Numbered from the stretch's first letter, positions 26,980 through 36,061 are shown. The stretch: DNA of 44,240 nucleotides from Crocinitomicaceae bacterium (GCA_002716065.1 PAZE01000053.1:1-44240), one strand, 5' to 3'. Made by a program: numbers and translations. The notes: generated from the sequence alone by a model not told the origin.

Positions 26980-27617
26980 TCTTTACTCTTTTTTTTTTGA
27001 GGCTCCTTAACCCCTAACAGTGACCTTAAATATTTTCTAGCTTTAGAAAGTTGAGATTTTGATGTATTTTCAGAAATATCTAAAATTTCAGCAATCTCTT
27101 TATGAGAGTAGCCTTCAACTGAATATAGATTAAATACTGTTCTATACCCATCAGGTAATTGTTGCATTGCTTTGATAACCATATTTTTACGCTCTTGAGT
27201 TAAATCTGCGTCTGAAGAAACATCAAAAACTGGTTTTTCACCTACCTGTACATCATCAACATCTTCAGTATAATGATGTTTTTTATTATTTCTATTATGG
27301 CTAAGAGTAGTATTAATAACTATTGTTTTTACCCATGCAGTTAGGGAACCTTCGTTTCTTCCTTCAAAAGCAACAATGTATTTGAAAATTCGAATAAAAG
27401 CTTCCTGCAAAACATCTTCTGCTTCAGATTTGTTTCTACTATATCTTAATGCAACCCCAAACATAGAACCACAATATTTATTATATAATGCATGTTGAGC
27501 ACGTCTTTTACCCTTTTTACAACCCTCTATTATTTCCTTTTCTGAAAGCATGTTATTAACGGCAAGATAAGTATCTATCTTGGAGTTAACAAAACTGGCG
27601 CTTAAAGAAATATCCAT
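26952..27617 (-). CDS. ECF-type RNA polymerase sigma factor
   Basis: Directs RNA polymerase to its regulon's promoters. The region 2 core reads AEDVLQEAFIRIFKYIVAFEGR and region 4 reads LPDGYRTVFNLYSVEGYSHKEIAEILDISENTSKSQLSKARKYLR, a typical ECF helix-turn-helix. Between them is a charged linker of about 45 residues. The 221-residue form begins at 27617; the internal ATG at 27551 (MLSEKEIIEGCKKG) corresponds to the common ECF start and would give 199 residues. The tail overlaps the putative anti-sigma gene by 28 bases, so the pair is translated from one message. The regulon is unknown; the lipoprotein gene facing away at 27739 is a candidate member. Confidence 0.95.
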   Translation of the reverse strand: MDISLSASFVNSKIDTYLAVNNMLSEKEIIEGCKKGKRRAQHALYNKYCGSMFGVALRYSRNKSEAEDVLQEAFIRIFKYIVAFEGRNEGSLTAWVKTIVINTTLSHNRNNKKHHYTEDVDDVQVGEKPVFDVSSDADLTQERKNMVIKAMQQLPDGYRTVFNLYSVEGYSHKEIAEILDISENTSKSQLSKARKYLRSLLGVKEPQKKKSKEWIPESLMS

Positions 27618-27738
27618 AGTTGAAAAAATAACTTATATACTCAAAACACTTGAAGTAAATTGAGGTTGCCTGAAGTTTTCTTTTTGTTGTGTATTAGATG
27701 ATTTTTGATAAAACCATCTTTTTACTTAATTTTAGTAG

Positions 27739-28392
27739 ATGCGAAAAAAAATCTTAGCTAATTTATTTTTTATAATAGCTATTGTTCTAGCAATTCCATT
27801 TTTAACTACTTGTAAAAAATTAGAAGATTTTGAGGGTAATAATCAACAATTTGAACTTACCAATTTTCAATTTGAAGAAGTCATTACTTTAGAAATAGAC
27901 AATGATCTTTTAAATTTTCAAGGAATTGGAAATTGCATTTCTTTACCATTTGGACTCACCATTAACTATGAAGCCTTTATTCCTACAGAGAATCCAAACC
28001 CATATACTCATCTTGTATATAATGTAAAACCAAAATCTATTCAATTAGAATTGGTTAATATACCTGATTGTGATTTTAGTATGCTGGAAGATGTTAAAGT
28101 ATATATTGTTAAAAACGGTACAACTGGAACTATTAATGATTTTGTTCTTCAAGATCCTAGCAACCCTTCAGCGACACACAATGCCGTTAAAATTGGCCAA
28201 CACCTAAATATTCCAAATGGAATAGGTCATACTATGGATCTTGATCCAAATTATAATGCTGTTCTTGATCAATTTATTTATGATGGTTCATTTCAGACTT
28301 TTATGAGTCTAAATTTTGACAAAGCATTTACGGCAAGTACCGCAATCATTAAAGCCACTCTTGTTATGGATGTAACTCTGATCAACGAATAA
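27739..28392 (+). CDS. Putative lipoprotein of unknown function
   Basis: A 217-residue protein not recognised. The N-terminal hydrophobic stretch ends in a lipobox-like FLTTC with Cys25, followed by KKLEDFEG, suggesting a lipid-anchored envelope protein. The body looks all-beta (FQFEEVITLEIDNDLL, YNVKPKSIQLELVNI, ATLVMDVTLIN) with two further Cys residues that could pair. It is divergent from the ECF sigma factor gene, 121 bases apart, and abuts the convergent Smr gene end. A TAATTTTA at 27727-27734 differs from the -7 consensus by one base and would give an almost leaderless message. Confidence 0.75.
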   Translation: MRKKILANLFFIIAIVLAIPFLTTCKKLEDFEGNNQQFELTNFQFEEVITLEIDNDLLNFQGIGNCISLPFGLTINYEAFIPTENPNPYTHLVYNVKPKSIQLELVNIPDCDFSMLEDVKVYIVKNGTTGTINDFVLQDPSNPSATHNAVKIGQHLNIPNGIGHTMDLDPNYNAVLDQFIYDGSFQTFMSLNFDKAFTASTAIIKATLVMDVTLINE

Positions 28393-28962
28393 TCATTGTA
28401 TTAATATCTCTGTTGCCCCTTCAAAACCAAACTCTTGAAATGAAGCGTCATTAAAAGAAAGTTCAGGAAAATTCTCTTTTAATTCGTTAGAAATTTCTTC
28501 TTTTAAAACACCTTTTCCTTTACCATGAATAACAATAAGCTTTTTCGTTTTCTTCTTAATAGCACTATCTAATTCTCTTTTAAAACGGTTCATTTGAATG
28601 GATAATATCTGGAAAGAAGTAAGCTGCTCATAAGCATCATATAGCTTATCAATATGAAGATCAACAATAGTTGAATTTTTATTCCCATATGCAGAGATAT
28701 GATTAAATTTTTTTTGCAATTTTTTATCCTCTTGTTCTTTTTGTTCAGCAGTAATTTTATTATCCCTTTGTTTGTTAAATGCATTGGAATTTAAGCCATA
28801 TGACTGCTCTTTTGAAGAAACAACTAATTCTTTAATTGAACACTGCCTATCAAAACCATCTTCATCTTCAACCAGCACTAAAAAATCTGAAATAATTTTT
28901 TTCACAACAGCAGTTCCAGTTTCATTTAAGAAACTGACTTTATCTCCAAGTTTAAATTTCAT
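28393..28962 (-). CDS. Smr-domain protein (MutS2-like C-terminal domain)
   Basis: A 189-residue protein with two parts. Residues 1-45 form a small beta-barrel-like N-terminus (KFKLGDKVSFLNETGTAVVKKI). A lysine-rich helical linker runs to about residue 95. The C-terminal Smr domain has the D-L-H motif (STIVDLHIDKLYD) and the glycine loop VIHGKGKGVLKEEI, ending FQEFGFEGATEILIQ. Smr domains bind or nick branched DNA or cleave RNA; the substrate here is unknown. Its ATG overlaps the TAA of the hybrid kinase gene (TAATG), which implies translational coupling to that sensor. Confidence 0.9.
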   Translation of the reverse strand: MKFKLGDKVSFLNETGTAVVKKIISDFLVLVEDEDGFDRQCSIKELVVSSKEQSYGLNSNAFNKQRDNKITAEQKEQEDKKLQKKFNHISAYGNKNSTIVDLHIDKLYDAYEQLTSFQILSIQMNRFKRELDSAIKKKTKKLIVIHGKGKGVLKEEISNELKENFPELSFNDASFQEFGFEGATEILIQ

Positions 28963-31730
28963 TAGCTTATTACTTCTTTAACATTATTAGCTATATTGGT
29001 TAATAAAGTTTGATCTCCAGACAAAACAGCTTCCTTTAAATCAGTAGTTAACTGATTTAAAGATACAAACTGCTGATCTGAAATTAACTTATCTAGTTCA
29101 TCAACTACAATCATTAATTTTTCTGTTTCATAAATTTCATAATTAACGACCTTATCAATACAAGATAAAATATCTTCTTTTAACGAAGAATCTAAATTAT
29201 TATCTATTTCAACATATTTAGAATCCTCTTGATTATTGACTTTACTAACAGGTAGATGTTCCGCCATTAATTTAAACAACAAATTAAAATCTATGGGTTT
29301 GGTAACATATCCAACCATTCCGCTATCTAAAGCCTGCATTTTACTACTCTTGAAAGCATCAGCAGAAACCCCAAGAATAGGTATCGATGAAGTGATTGAT
29401 GAACTTTTTAATTGCTTGGTAACTTCTGTTCCATCAATATCTGGCATATGAAAGTCCATTAAAATGATATCCGGCAACTCTTTCTCAGTAATATCTAGAC
29501 ATTCATACCCATTGTATGCGTGTAAAATCTCTAGGTCAAAACTCTCAAAAACACCTTTTAAAACTTCATGATTAATTTCATTGTCATCAACAATTAAAAC
29601 CTTAAAATTTTTAATAATTAAACTGTAGTCAACATCATCACCAAAAATTTGAACTTTTTCTGTTTTTTTCTTATCAAAGAAAAAAGAAACGGTAAATGTA
29701 GATCCTTGATTAACCTTGCTTCTGACCTGAATTGTACCATTCATCAATTCAACTAAGGACTTTGTTATACTCAAACCTAAACCAGTACCACCATATGTTC
29801 TTGTAGTAGAACTATCTACTTGTTCAAAAGGATTAAATATTGCTTCAATATTTTTTTCATCAATTCCAATTCCTTGATCAATAACACTTAATATCAAGTT
29901 CTCATTATCCATATCAGCCTTAACTACAACAATTTTCCCCGAATCAGTAAATTTAATTGCGTTACCAATAAGGTTCAGAAGAACTTGAGTAAGCTTGGTA
30001 TTATCTCCATATAATTTTTCAGGTATTGAAGATGATATCTCATAATTATAAAGCAATTTTTTCTCAACTGCCTGAGCTTTACATATATTATATGCATTTT
30101 TAACTACCTGCTCGGGACTAAACCAATCTTCGCTAAGCTCATGCTTCCCGGCTTCAATCTTTGATAGATCTAGAATATCATTTATTATGGAAGCAAGATT
30201 ATTACTACTAAGCTCAATATTATCCATGTAGTTGGTAATCTTCTCAACACTTTCATTTTTACTAATTAAATTTTTAACTACATGAGAAAATCCAATAATT
30301 GCATTCAAAGGAGAACGAATTTCATGACTCATGTTAGCTAAAAATTCAGTTTTTGAAGCGTTTAATTTTTCAGCCAGATTCTTAGCCTGTAAAATTTCTT
30401 CCTCTGCTTTTTTCTTGTCAGTAACATCTATAATTTGAAGTAAAATATTAAGCACATTCCCTTGACCATCTTTCATTAATGTGATACTAGATAATATCCA
30501 AATATCTTTAGATGACTTGTGTATGTATTTTTCCTCGTGCTCAAAACCCGGTAGTCCACCATTTAGAAGTTCTTCCAACAACTTTAAATCTTTAGCTAAA
30601 AAATCTTTTTGAATTAAATCTGTAAACTTCTTTTTGAAAAGCTCGTCTCTTTTGTAACCAGTAATTTTAGCAAATGATTGGTTAACATCTTCAATCTGAT
30701 AATTAGGATTTAAAATTGCTATTCCATGAAGAGCATCTTCAAATGTTTTTCTAAAATACTCTTCACTAAGCTGAAGTAATCGCTCTTTTTCCTCCTTAAC
30801 AATAATTTCTTCTTCCAATTCTTTTGTTCTAAGATGGACTAAGGATTCCAACTTTCTTTTTCGCTGAATTCTAATTTTAGCCATTCTAGCTTGTTCTTGA
30901 GATAAAGTAAGCAACCTTCCAATATCTTGTATTGAATCAAATAAGACACCTATAACTTCATCACTTACACCTAAAAAGACAGTTAATCCAACAAGCTCAT
31001 AGTACTTGTTATTAATTTCATAAAAGTCAATATCTAAAGAATTGATATTGGCAAGCTTAATAAGACTCTCTTTAATTAATTCTAATTTATCGTTATTAAT
31101 TATTTGAGCTTCAGAAAATAGATCATTGATAGATTGATTAACTCTTTTTATTAATGGAGAATCAGAAGTGGAATAAATATGAGGAAATTTCTTTTTATCG
31201 GAGTTTATTTCAAAACTTAAAAAAACAAAACCTTTGTTAGTGTAATCTATAAATTGAGATTCATACAATTCTATTAAAATATCACCAACAGATTCATTAA
31301 GTTGAGAATGGGTTTTACCTAACGCTATTTCTTGCATCAAAAAATGCTCTGCCTTTCGAAGACTACTTGAAAACTCTCTAAAAGAAACATCTCTTGCTAT
31401 AAATCTAGCGCCTAAATAGGTATTGTTATCATATATAGAGCTAACAAAAAACTGAATATGTCGTACAGCAAAATCTTTAGTAACAATTCTTAGTACAAAC
31501 AAATCAATTTTCTGGGCATTAGGAAAGTTAAGTTCTATTTCTCGAGCTTTATCGATATCTTCCTGATGAAAAAAATCAAGCCAATTTTTAGTTGCTATTT
31601 CTTCTTTAGAAAAAGAAGTAATCTCTTCCCAGCCCTGATTACAAAATGTAAAAACACCTTTTTGATCAATAAAAAAGATGCCATCTTCTATTTCAGAAAC
31701 AAAATTTAACAGCTCTTGCTGATGATCCAT
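28962..31730 (-). CDS. Cytoplasmic PAS-domain hybrid histidine kinase with C-terminal receiver domain
   Basis: A 922-residue signalling protein with no signal peptide or membrane helix, so it senses a cytoplasmic cue. Domains in order: PAS about 1-115 (DGIFFIDQKGVFTFCNQGW), an unassigned middle region to about 295 that may be GAF-like, a coiled coil near 285-325, a second PAS about 325-445 (HGIAILNPNYQIEDVNQSF), the dimerisation domain with phospho-accepting His469 in NMSHEIRSP, and the ATPase domain with NLIGNAIKFTDSG, DQGIGI and GGTGLGLSI. A receiver follows with Asp759 in LMDFHMPDIDG and VTKP, and then a helical tail of about 90 residues. No His-phosphotransfer His is evident in the tail, so a separate phosphotransfer partner is expected. 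Confidence 0.94.
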   Translation of the reverse strand: MDHQQELLNFVSEIEDGIFFIDQKGVFTFCNQGWEEITSFSKEEIATKNWLDFFHQEDIDKAREIELNFPNAQKIDLFVLRIVTKDFAVRHIQFFVSSIYDNNTYLGARFIARDVSFREFSSSLRKAEHFLMQEIALGKTHSQLNESVGDILIELYESQFIDYTNKGFVFLSFEINSDKKKFPHIYSTSDSPLIKRVNQSINDLFSEAQIINNDKLELIKESLIKLANINSLDIDFYEINNKYYELVGLTVFLGVSDEVIGVLFDSIQDIGRLLTLSQEQARMAKIRIQRKRKLESLVHLRTKELEEEIIVKEEKERLLQLSEEYFRKTFEDALHGIAILNPNYQIEDVNQSFAKITGYKRDELFKKKFTDLIQKDFLAKDLKLLEELLNGGLPGFEHEEKYIHKSSKDIWILSSITLMKDGQGNVLNILLQIIDVTDKKKAEEEILQAKNLAEKLNASKTEFLANMSHEIRSPLNAIIGFSHVVKNLISKNESVEKITNYMDNIELSSNNLASIINDILDLSKIEAGKHELSEDWFSPEQVVKNAYNICKAQAVEKKLLYNYEISSSIPEKLYGDNTKLTQVLLNLIGNAIKFTDSGKIVVVKADMDNENLILSVIDQGIGIDEKNIEAIFNPFEQVDSSTTRTYGGTGLGLSITKSLVELMNGTIQVRSKVNQGSTFTVSFFFDKKKTEKVQIFGDDVDYSLIIKNFKVLIVDDNEINHEVLKGVFESFDLEILHAYNGYECLDITEKELPDIILMDFHMPDIDGTEVTKQLKSSSITSSIPILGVSADAFKSSKMQALDSGMVGYVTKPIDFNLLFKLMAEHLPVSKVNNQEDSKYVEIDNNLDSSLKEDILSCIDKVVNYEIYETEKLMIVVDELDKLISDQQFVSLNQLTTDLKEAVLSGDQTLLTNIANNVKEVIS

Positions 31731-31824
31731 AGATTAAAGATAGTCTAAATCTAATTTAATAAATAGATTTAAAAAGGATATACAAACGGACAAAAAACAA
31801 CCTGATTATTACATCATATTATGA

Positions 31825-33141
31825 TTAACTCATAACATTTCCAAATAGGTCAAAATAATCTGCACTTTGAATTTTAACATCAACAAATTCACCAATAGGT
31901 AAATATGTAGAATCATTTTTCTTTATGAATACTTCGTTATCGACCTCAGGAGAATCGTATTCTGTTCTACCGACAAAAAAATCACCCTCTATTCTATCAA
32001 TAAGAACACGAAATATTTTTCCAATTTTTTGCTGATTAAGCTCATATGAAATACTTGCCTGAAGATCCATTATCTTTTCCGCTCTTTCTTTTTTAATACT
32101 ATCAGGAACATCATCATTGAAATTAAATGCATAGGTGTTTTCTTCATGAGAATAACAAAAAACGCCTAATCGATCAAATTTCATTGCTTTAACCCAATTG
32201 AACATTTCAAGAAAATCCTCTTGAGTCTCGCCTGGATAACCAGAAATCAACGTTGTTCGAATAGCAATAGAAGGTATTTGTTCTCTTATTTTAGCAATTA
32301 ACTGAACTGTTTTTTCACGATTTATTCCCCTTCTCATTGCTTTTAATATTCTTGAAGAACCATGCTGAAGAGGGATATCTAAATAATTGCATATTTTGGG
32401 ATTCTCTTTCATTACCTGGATAACATCCATTGGAAAACCAGACGGATAAGCATAATGCAAACGAATCCAATCAATACCATCTACCAAGCACAATTGCTCA
32501 AGCAATTTGGCTAAACTTCTTTTTTTGTACAGATCTATACCATAAAAAGTTAGATCTTGAGCAATAAGCATAATTTCCCTTACACCCTTAGCCGCTAAGT
32601 TCTTAGCCTGATCAATTAACTGCTCAATTGGGGTTGATTTATGTTTACCTCTCATAAGAGGAATTGCACAAAATGAACAAGGACGATCACAACCTTCAGC
32701 AATTTTCAAATACGCATAATGTGATGGAGTGGTCAATAAACGCTCACCTACTAACTCGTGTTTGTAATCAGCATTTAATGTTTTTAAGAGCTTGGGCAAT
32801 TCCCTGGTTCCAAAGAAAGCGTCCACCTCTGGTAATTCTTTTATTAAATCGTCTCTATACCTTTCTGAAAGACAACCCGAAACATATACCTTATCAACCA
32901 ACCCACTTTTTTTGGCCTCAACATAATTAACAATAGTATTAACTGATTCTTCCTTTGCATTGTCAATAAAACCACAAGTATTAATTATAACAACCTCAGA
33001 ATCATTTCTTTCAGAATCATGAGCCACATCAAAATCATTGGCCTTAAGCTGAGCCATCATTACTTCAGAATCAAAAATGTTTTTTGAGCATCCTAAAGTG
33101 ATGACATTAATTTTATTTTTTTTTAAGGTTTTGGTTTTCAA
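31825..33141 (-). CDS. rimO: Ribosomal protein S12 methylthiotransferase RimO
   Basis: Radical SAM enzyme that adds a methylthio group to an aspartate of ribosomal protein S12. The 438-residue protein has the N-terminal UPF0004 domain with three cluster-binding Cys (VITLGCSKNIFDSE, INTCGF, VSGCLSERY), the radical SAM CxxxCxxC motif as CDRPCSFC followed by AIPLMRGKHKS, and a C-terminal TRAM domain (GKIFRVLIDRIEGDFFVGR). It follows ftsY on the same strand with an 18-base gap, the last gene of the rpmG-DUF4295-ftsY-rimO run. Confidence 0.97.
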   Translation of the reverse strand: MKTKTLKKNKINVITLGCSKNIFDSEVMMAQLKANDFDVAHDSERNDSEVVIINTCGFIDNAKEESVNTIVNYVEAKKSGLVDKVYVSGCLSERYRDDLIKELPEVDAFFGTRELPKLLKTLNADYKHELVGERLLTTPSHYAYLKIAEGCDRPCSFCAIPLMRGKHKSTPIEQLIDQAKNLAAKGVREIMLIAQDLTFYGIDLYKKRSLAKLLEQLCLVDGIDWIRLHYAYPSGFPMDVIQVMKENPKICNYLDIPLQHGSSRILKAMRRGINREKTVQLIAKIREQIPSIAIRTTLISGYPGETQEDFLEMFNWVKAMKFDRLGVFCYSHEENTYAFNFNDDVPDSIKKERAEKIMDLQASISYELNQQKIGKIFRVLIDRIEGDFFVGRTEYDSPEVDNEVFIKKNDSTYLPIGEFVDVKIQSADYFDLFGNVMS

Positions 33142-33159
33142 ATCGCTTTTAAGATAAGG

Positions 33160-34128
33160 TTAATTTTTGAAAGCAGAATCCTTAAATAACGAATCAATAA
33201 ACTCATAACGATTAAAAACCTGTAGCTGATCTACACCTTCACCAACACCAATATATTTTACGGGAACCTTAAACTGATCAGTAATTCCTATAACAACACC
33301 ACCTTTAGCAGTACCATCTAATTTGGTAAGTGCTAGGGAATTAACTTCAGTTGCTTGAATAAACTGGTTGGCCTGCTCAATTGCATTTTGGCCTGTAGAT
33401 CCATCCAAAACAAGCATTACCTCATTGGGTGCATCAGGCAATACTTTTTGCATAACATTTTTAATTTTAGAAAGCTCATTCATTAAATTAATCTTATTAT
33501 GAAGTCTTCCAGCAGTATCAATAATTACTACATCTGCATTTTGAGATTTTGCACTCTGAAGTGTGTCAAATGCTACAGAAGCAGGATCAGCACCCATACC
33601 TTGTTGAACAATTGGAACCCCTGCCCTTTCAGCCCATATTTTAAGCTGATCAACTGCAGCTGCCCGAAATGTATCTGAAGCACCTAGAACAACCTTAAGG
33701 CCTTTATCCTTAAATTTATGTGCCAATTTACCTATTGTTGTTGTCTTTCCTACCCCGTTAACACCAACCACCATAATTACATATGGACTATCCTGAGAAG
33801 GAACTGAAAATCCATCCTGATCTTTAACGCTATTTTCTTCTAAAAGCCCCGCAATCTCCTGCTTTAAAAGATTGTTAAGCTCAGAAGCTCCTACATATTT
33901 ATCTCTCTGAACTCTAGCCTCTATTCGGTCAATAATTTTTAAAGTAGTTGAAACACTAACATCAGAAGAAACTAAAATTTCTTCCAAATCATCAAGAACC
34001 TCATCATCAATTTTAGATTTACCAGCAACCGAAGAAGCTATCTTAGAAAAAAAACTTTTCTTAGTCTTCTCCAAACCCTGATCTAAGTCCTCTTTTTCCT
34101 TTTTAGAAAAAAAACTTTTCCAACTCAT
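33160..34128 (-). CDS. ftsY: Signal recognition particle receptor FtsY
   Basis: SRP receptor GTPase that docks ribosome-nascent chain complexes at the inner membrane. The 322-residue protein has a short charged A region, the helical N domain (residues about 25-90), and the NG GTPase: P-loop VGVNGVGKTTTIGKLA, DTFRAAAVDQL insertion box, DTAGRLHNK, and TKLDGTAKGGV. The short N-terminal acidic domain is typical of Bacteroidota. It lies in the rpmG-DUF4295-ftsY order conserved in the phylum. A possible weak terminator precedes it at 34151-34175. Confidence 0.98.
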   Translation of the reverse strand: MSWKSFFSKKEKEDLDQGLEKTKKSFFSKIASSVAGKSKIDDEVLDDLEEILVSSDVSVSTTLKIIDRIEARVQRDKYVGASELNNLLKQEIAGLLEENSVKDQDGFSVPSQDSPYVIMVVGVNGVGKTTTIGKLAHKFKDKGLKVVLGASDTFRAAAVDQLKIWAERAGVPIVQQGMGADPASVAFDTLQSAKSQNADVVIIDTAGRLHNKINLMNELSKIKNVMQKVLPDAPNEVMLVLDGSTGQNAIEQANQFIQATEVNSLALTKLDGTAKGGVVIGITDQFKVPVKYIGVGEGVDQLQVFNRYEFIDSLFKDSAFKN

Positions 34129-34150
34129 AACTCATAGTTATAAAAAGCAA

Positions 34151-34175
34151 AAGCTCCCCCAAAATGAAGAAGCTT
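34151..34175 (-). terminator. Weak hairpin with U-rich tail between DUF4295 and ftsY
   Basis: On the minus strand AAGCTTC (34175-34169) can pair with GGAGCTT (34157-34151), seven pairs including one G-U, around an 11-base loop, followed by TTGCTTTTTATAA. It could attenuate transcription from the ribosomal-protein genes into ftsY. Stability is modest. Confidence 0.35.
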
Positions 34176-34199
34176 CAGCAATTCGAATTTATAAAAAAT

Positions 34200-34355
34200 T
34201 TATTTCTTGTTAAACCAATCGTTAACTTGCTGATTGGATACAATTTCTTCCTTAAATGAATAAGCACCTGTTTTTGGTGATTTTACCATTTTAATAACCT
34301 TACTGTGTTGCTTACCTCCACCTTTTTGTAACGATGCTACTGATTTCTTTGCCAT
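34200..34355 (-). CDS. DUF4295 small basic protein
   Basis: A 51-residue, Lys-rich protein starting MAKKSVASLQKGGGKQ and ending NQQVNDWFNKK. The length, the MAKKxVA start and the position directly after rpmG (nine bases) and before ftsY match the DUF4295 family, which is restricted to Bacteroidota and conserved in this gene order. Its basic nature and company of L33 suggest a ribosome-associated role, but the function is not established. Confidence 0.9.
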   Translation of the reverse strand: MAKKSVASLQKGGGKQHSKVIKMVKSPKTGAYSFKEEIVSNQQVNDWFNKK

Positions 34356-34364
34356 GACTTATAA

Positions 34365-34547
34365 TTATTTAATCTCTTTATGAATAGTATATTTCTTTAG
34401 AATAGGATTGTATTTTTTAATCTCCAATCTATCTGGAGTATTTTTTCTATTCTTAGTAGAAATGTATCTAGATGTACCTGGCATTCCACTATCCTTATGC
34501 TCTGTACACTCTAAAATAACTTGAACTCTATTTCCTTTCTTAGCCAT
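34365..34547 (-). CDS. rpmG: 50S ribosomal protein L33
   Basis: Structural protein of the large ribosomal subunit. The 60-residue protein reads [18 protein letters not shown] and [20 protein letters not shown], the standard L33 signature. Only one Cys is present, so this is the zinc-free form. It starts the cotranscribed rpmG-DUF4295-ftsY-rimO block and has its own promoter element at 34570-34577. Confidence 0.98.
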   Translation of the reverse strand: MAKKGNRVQVILECTEHKDSGMPGTSRYISTKNRKNTPDRLEIKKYNPILKKYTIHKEIK

Positions 34548-34569
34548 TGTTCTAAAAATTTATGGTTGG

Positions 34570-34577
34570 CAAAGATA
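34570..34577 (-). promoter_or_regulatory. Bacteroidota-type -7 element of rpmG
   Basis: Minus strand TATCTTTG, an exact TAnnTTTG match, 22 bases before the rpmG ATG. No clear -33 TTG is seen at the usual distance. Confidence 0.55.
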
Positions 34578-34624
34578 TATGTTTTTATTTAATTCTTGTA
34601 GATATACTAAAAAAATAAATGCAT

Positions 34625-36049
34625 TTAATCACTTAAATAGCTACTTTGCTTCATTAAAGCTTCAATTTCTTCAATTGTTTTTGGGACACAATCTGAAATA
34701 ACTTCTGGATAACCATCTGTTATCAAAACATCGTCTTCTATACGAACGCCAATATTCCACCACTTGGGATCACAAGGTGATCCTTCAGGAATATATATAC
34801 CAGGCTCAACAGTTATAACTGTGTTGGGCTGAAGCTCACCATAAGTTCCCATATCATGAACATCTAGCCCCAAATAATGGGAAGTACCATGCATAAAATA
34901 CCTTCTAAGCTCACTAGGATTTTTGATTATTCCTAGTTTTAACAATCTTTGAGAGATAACTGTTGTAGCTGCAATATTAGGGTCCCAAAAACGATTACCT
35001 GCCTTAGAAGCCTCTATTCCCGCTTTTTGTGCGTCATAAACAATGTTATAAATAATTGCTTCTTGTTCAGAAAAATGTCCATCAACAGGAATTGTTCTTG
35101 AAACATCAGCTGTATATCCATGATACTCCGCTCCAACATCACTAACCAAAAGATTACTACCTTTCATTTCTTTTCTATTAGATACATAATGTAAAACACA
35201 AGAGTTTTCACCGCTTCCCATTATGGTAGGGAAACCAGGATACTCAGCACCATTTTTTTTAAATATATACTCAACAATAGCTTCTGCCTGATATTCCTTC
35301 ATAGTTGGCTTTAGGGCTTTCATTAATTCTATTTGAGCTTCACATGTAATGGCTATCGCTTTACGCATTAAAACCAACTCTTCAGGTGTTTTAACCTCTC
35401 TAAGAAACGCCATCCATTGTTTAATTTTTGAATCGTCAATTAAATCCTCTTTATCTTCAGATATTTTGGCAGTTAACTGCTGCATCAAATTATATAAATC
35501 ACTTTTATCAAAGGGGTCGTTTCTCACATCATTTTCCGGCTTTAGAACATATACTGCATCATAATCATCAAGATTGACAGCTAAAGTCTTAAACTCATTA
35601 TTTGGAAATGAAGATTGAATTTCTAAACGATTCTTAGCCCCCTGAACGCCTAAACGTTTTCCATTCCATACTGCATCAGATTCATCATGGGGTTGAACAT
35701 AAATAAGCTCATTGACATTTTCACCCGAAACATTTATTTCATCTTTTGTTATAACTAAAACACCATGAGGCTCCTGATAACCACTGAGATAATACATGTT
35801 TGGATCCTGGTGATATTCAAAATCCACATCATTAGATCGATTTCTTACTGGAGCAGAAAAAACAAATACAATAGAATTTTTAGGCATTAAGGATCTAAGT
35901 GCCTTTCTCCTAGATTTAAAAAAATTAGCAGGCAGGTTATCTGTATCGTATAAAGAAGATTCTTTTGCTGAACTAATCGTATCTATAAGTTCTTGAGCAG
36001 AAAAACAGAAAGCGAACAAAATCAAAATCAGAAAAAAAAATCCCCTCAT
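34625..36049 (-). CDS. Exported M24 aminopeptidase P (Xaa-Pro aminopeptidase)
   Basis: Removes N-terminal residues preceding proline. The start is set at MRGFFFLILILFAFCFSAQ, an evident signal peptide; a TTG three codons upstream is less likely. The 474-residue protein has the N-terminal creatinase-like domain (SIVFVFSAPVRNRSNDVDF, DPNMYYLSGYQEPHGVLVI) and the pita-bread catalytic domain with metal ligands in SDVGAEYHGYTADVSRTIP (two Asp), MHGTSHYLGLDVHDMG (His), VEPGIY (Glu) and IGVRIEDDVLIT (Glu). Export to the periplasm makes it a peptide-scavenging enzyme. It interrupts the usual rpmB-rpmG order, and a strong terminator for rpmB lies 13 bases before its ATG. Confidence 0.95.
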   Translation of the reverse strand: MRGFFFLILILFAFCFSAQELIDTISSAKESSLYDTDNLPANFFKSRRKALRSLMPKNSIVFVFSAPVRNRSNDVDFEYHQDPNMYYLSGYQEPHGVLVITKDEINVSGENVNELIYVQPHDESDAVWNGKRLGVQGAKNRLEIQSSFPNNEFKTLAVNLDDYDAVYVLKPENDVRNDPFDKSDLYNLMQQLTAKISEDKEDLIDDSKIKQWMAFLREVKTPEELVLMRKAIAITCEAQIELMKALKPTMKEYQAEAIVEYIFKKNGAEYPGFPTIMGSGENSCVLHYVSNRKEMKGSNLLVSDVGAEYHGYTADVSRTIPVDGHFSEQEAIIYNIVYDAQKAGIEASKAGNRFWDPNIAATTVISQRLLKLGIIKNPSELRRYFMHGTSHYLGLDVHDMGTYGELQPNTVITVEPGIYIPEGSPCDPKWWNIGVRIEDDVLITDGYPEVISDCVPKTIEEIEALMKQSSYLSD

Positions 36050-36061
36050 AATTAACAAAAA

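Noticed and set aside
31746-31771. Inverted repeat TAAATCTA/TAGATTTA taken as a terminator after rimO
   Set aside because: No T-run follows it on the minus strand, and the stem is only eight A/T-rich pairs.
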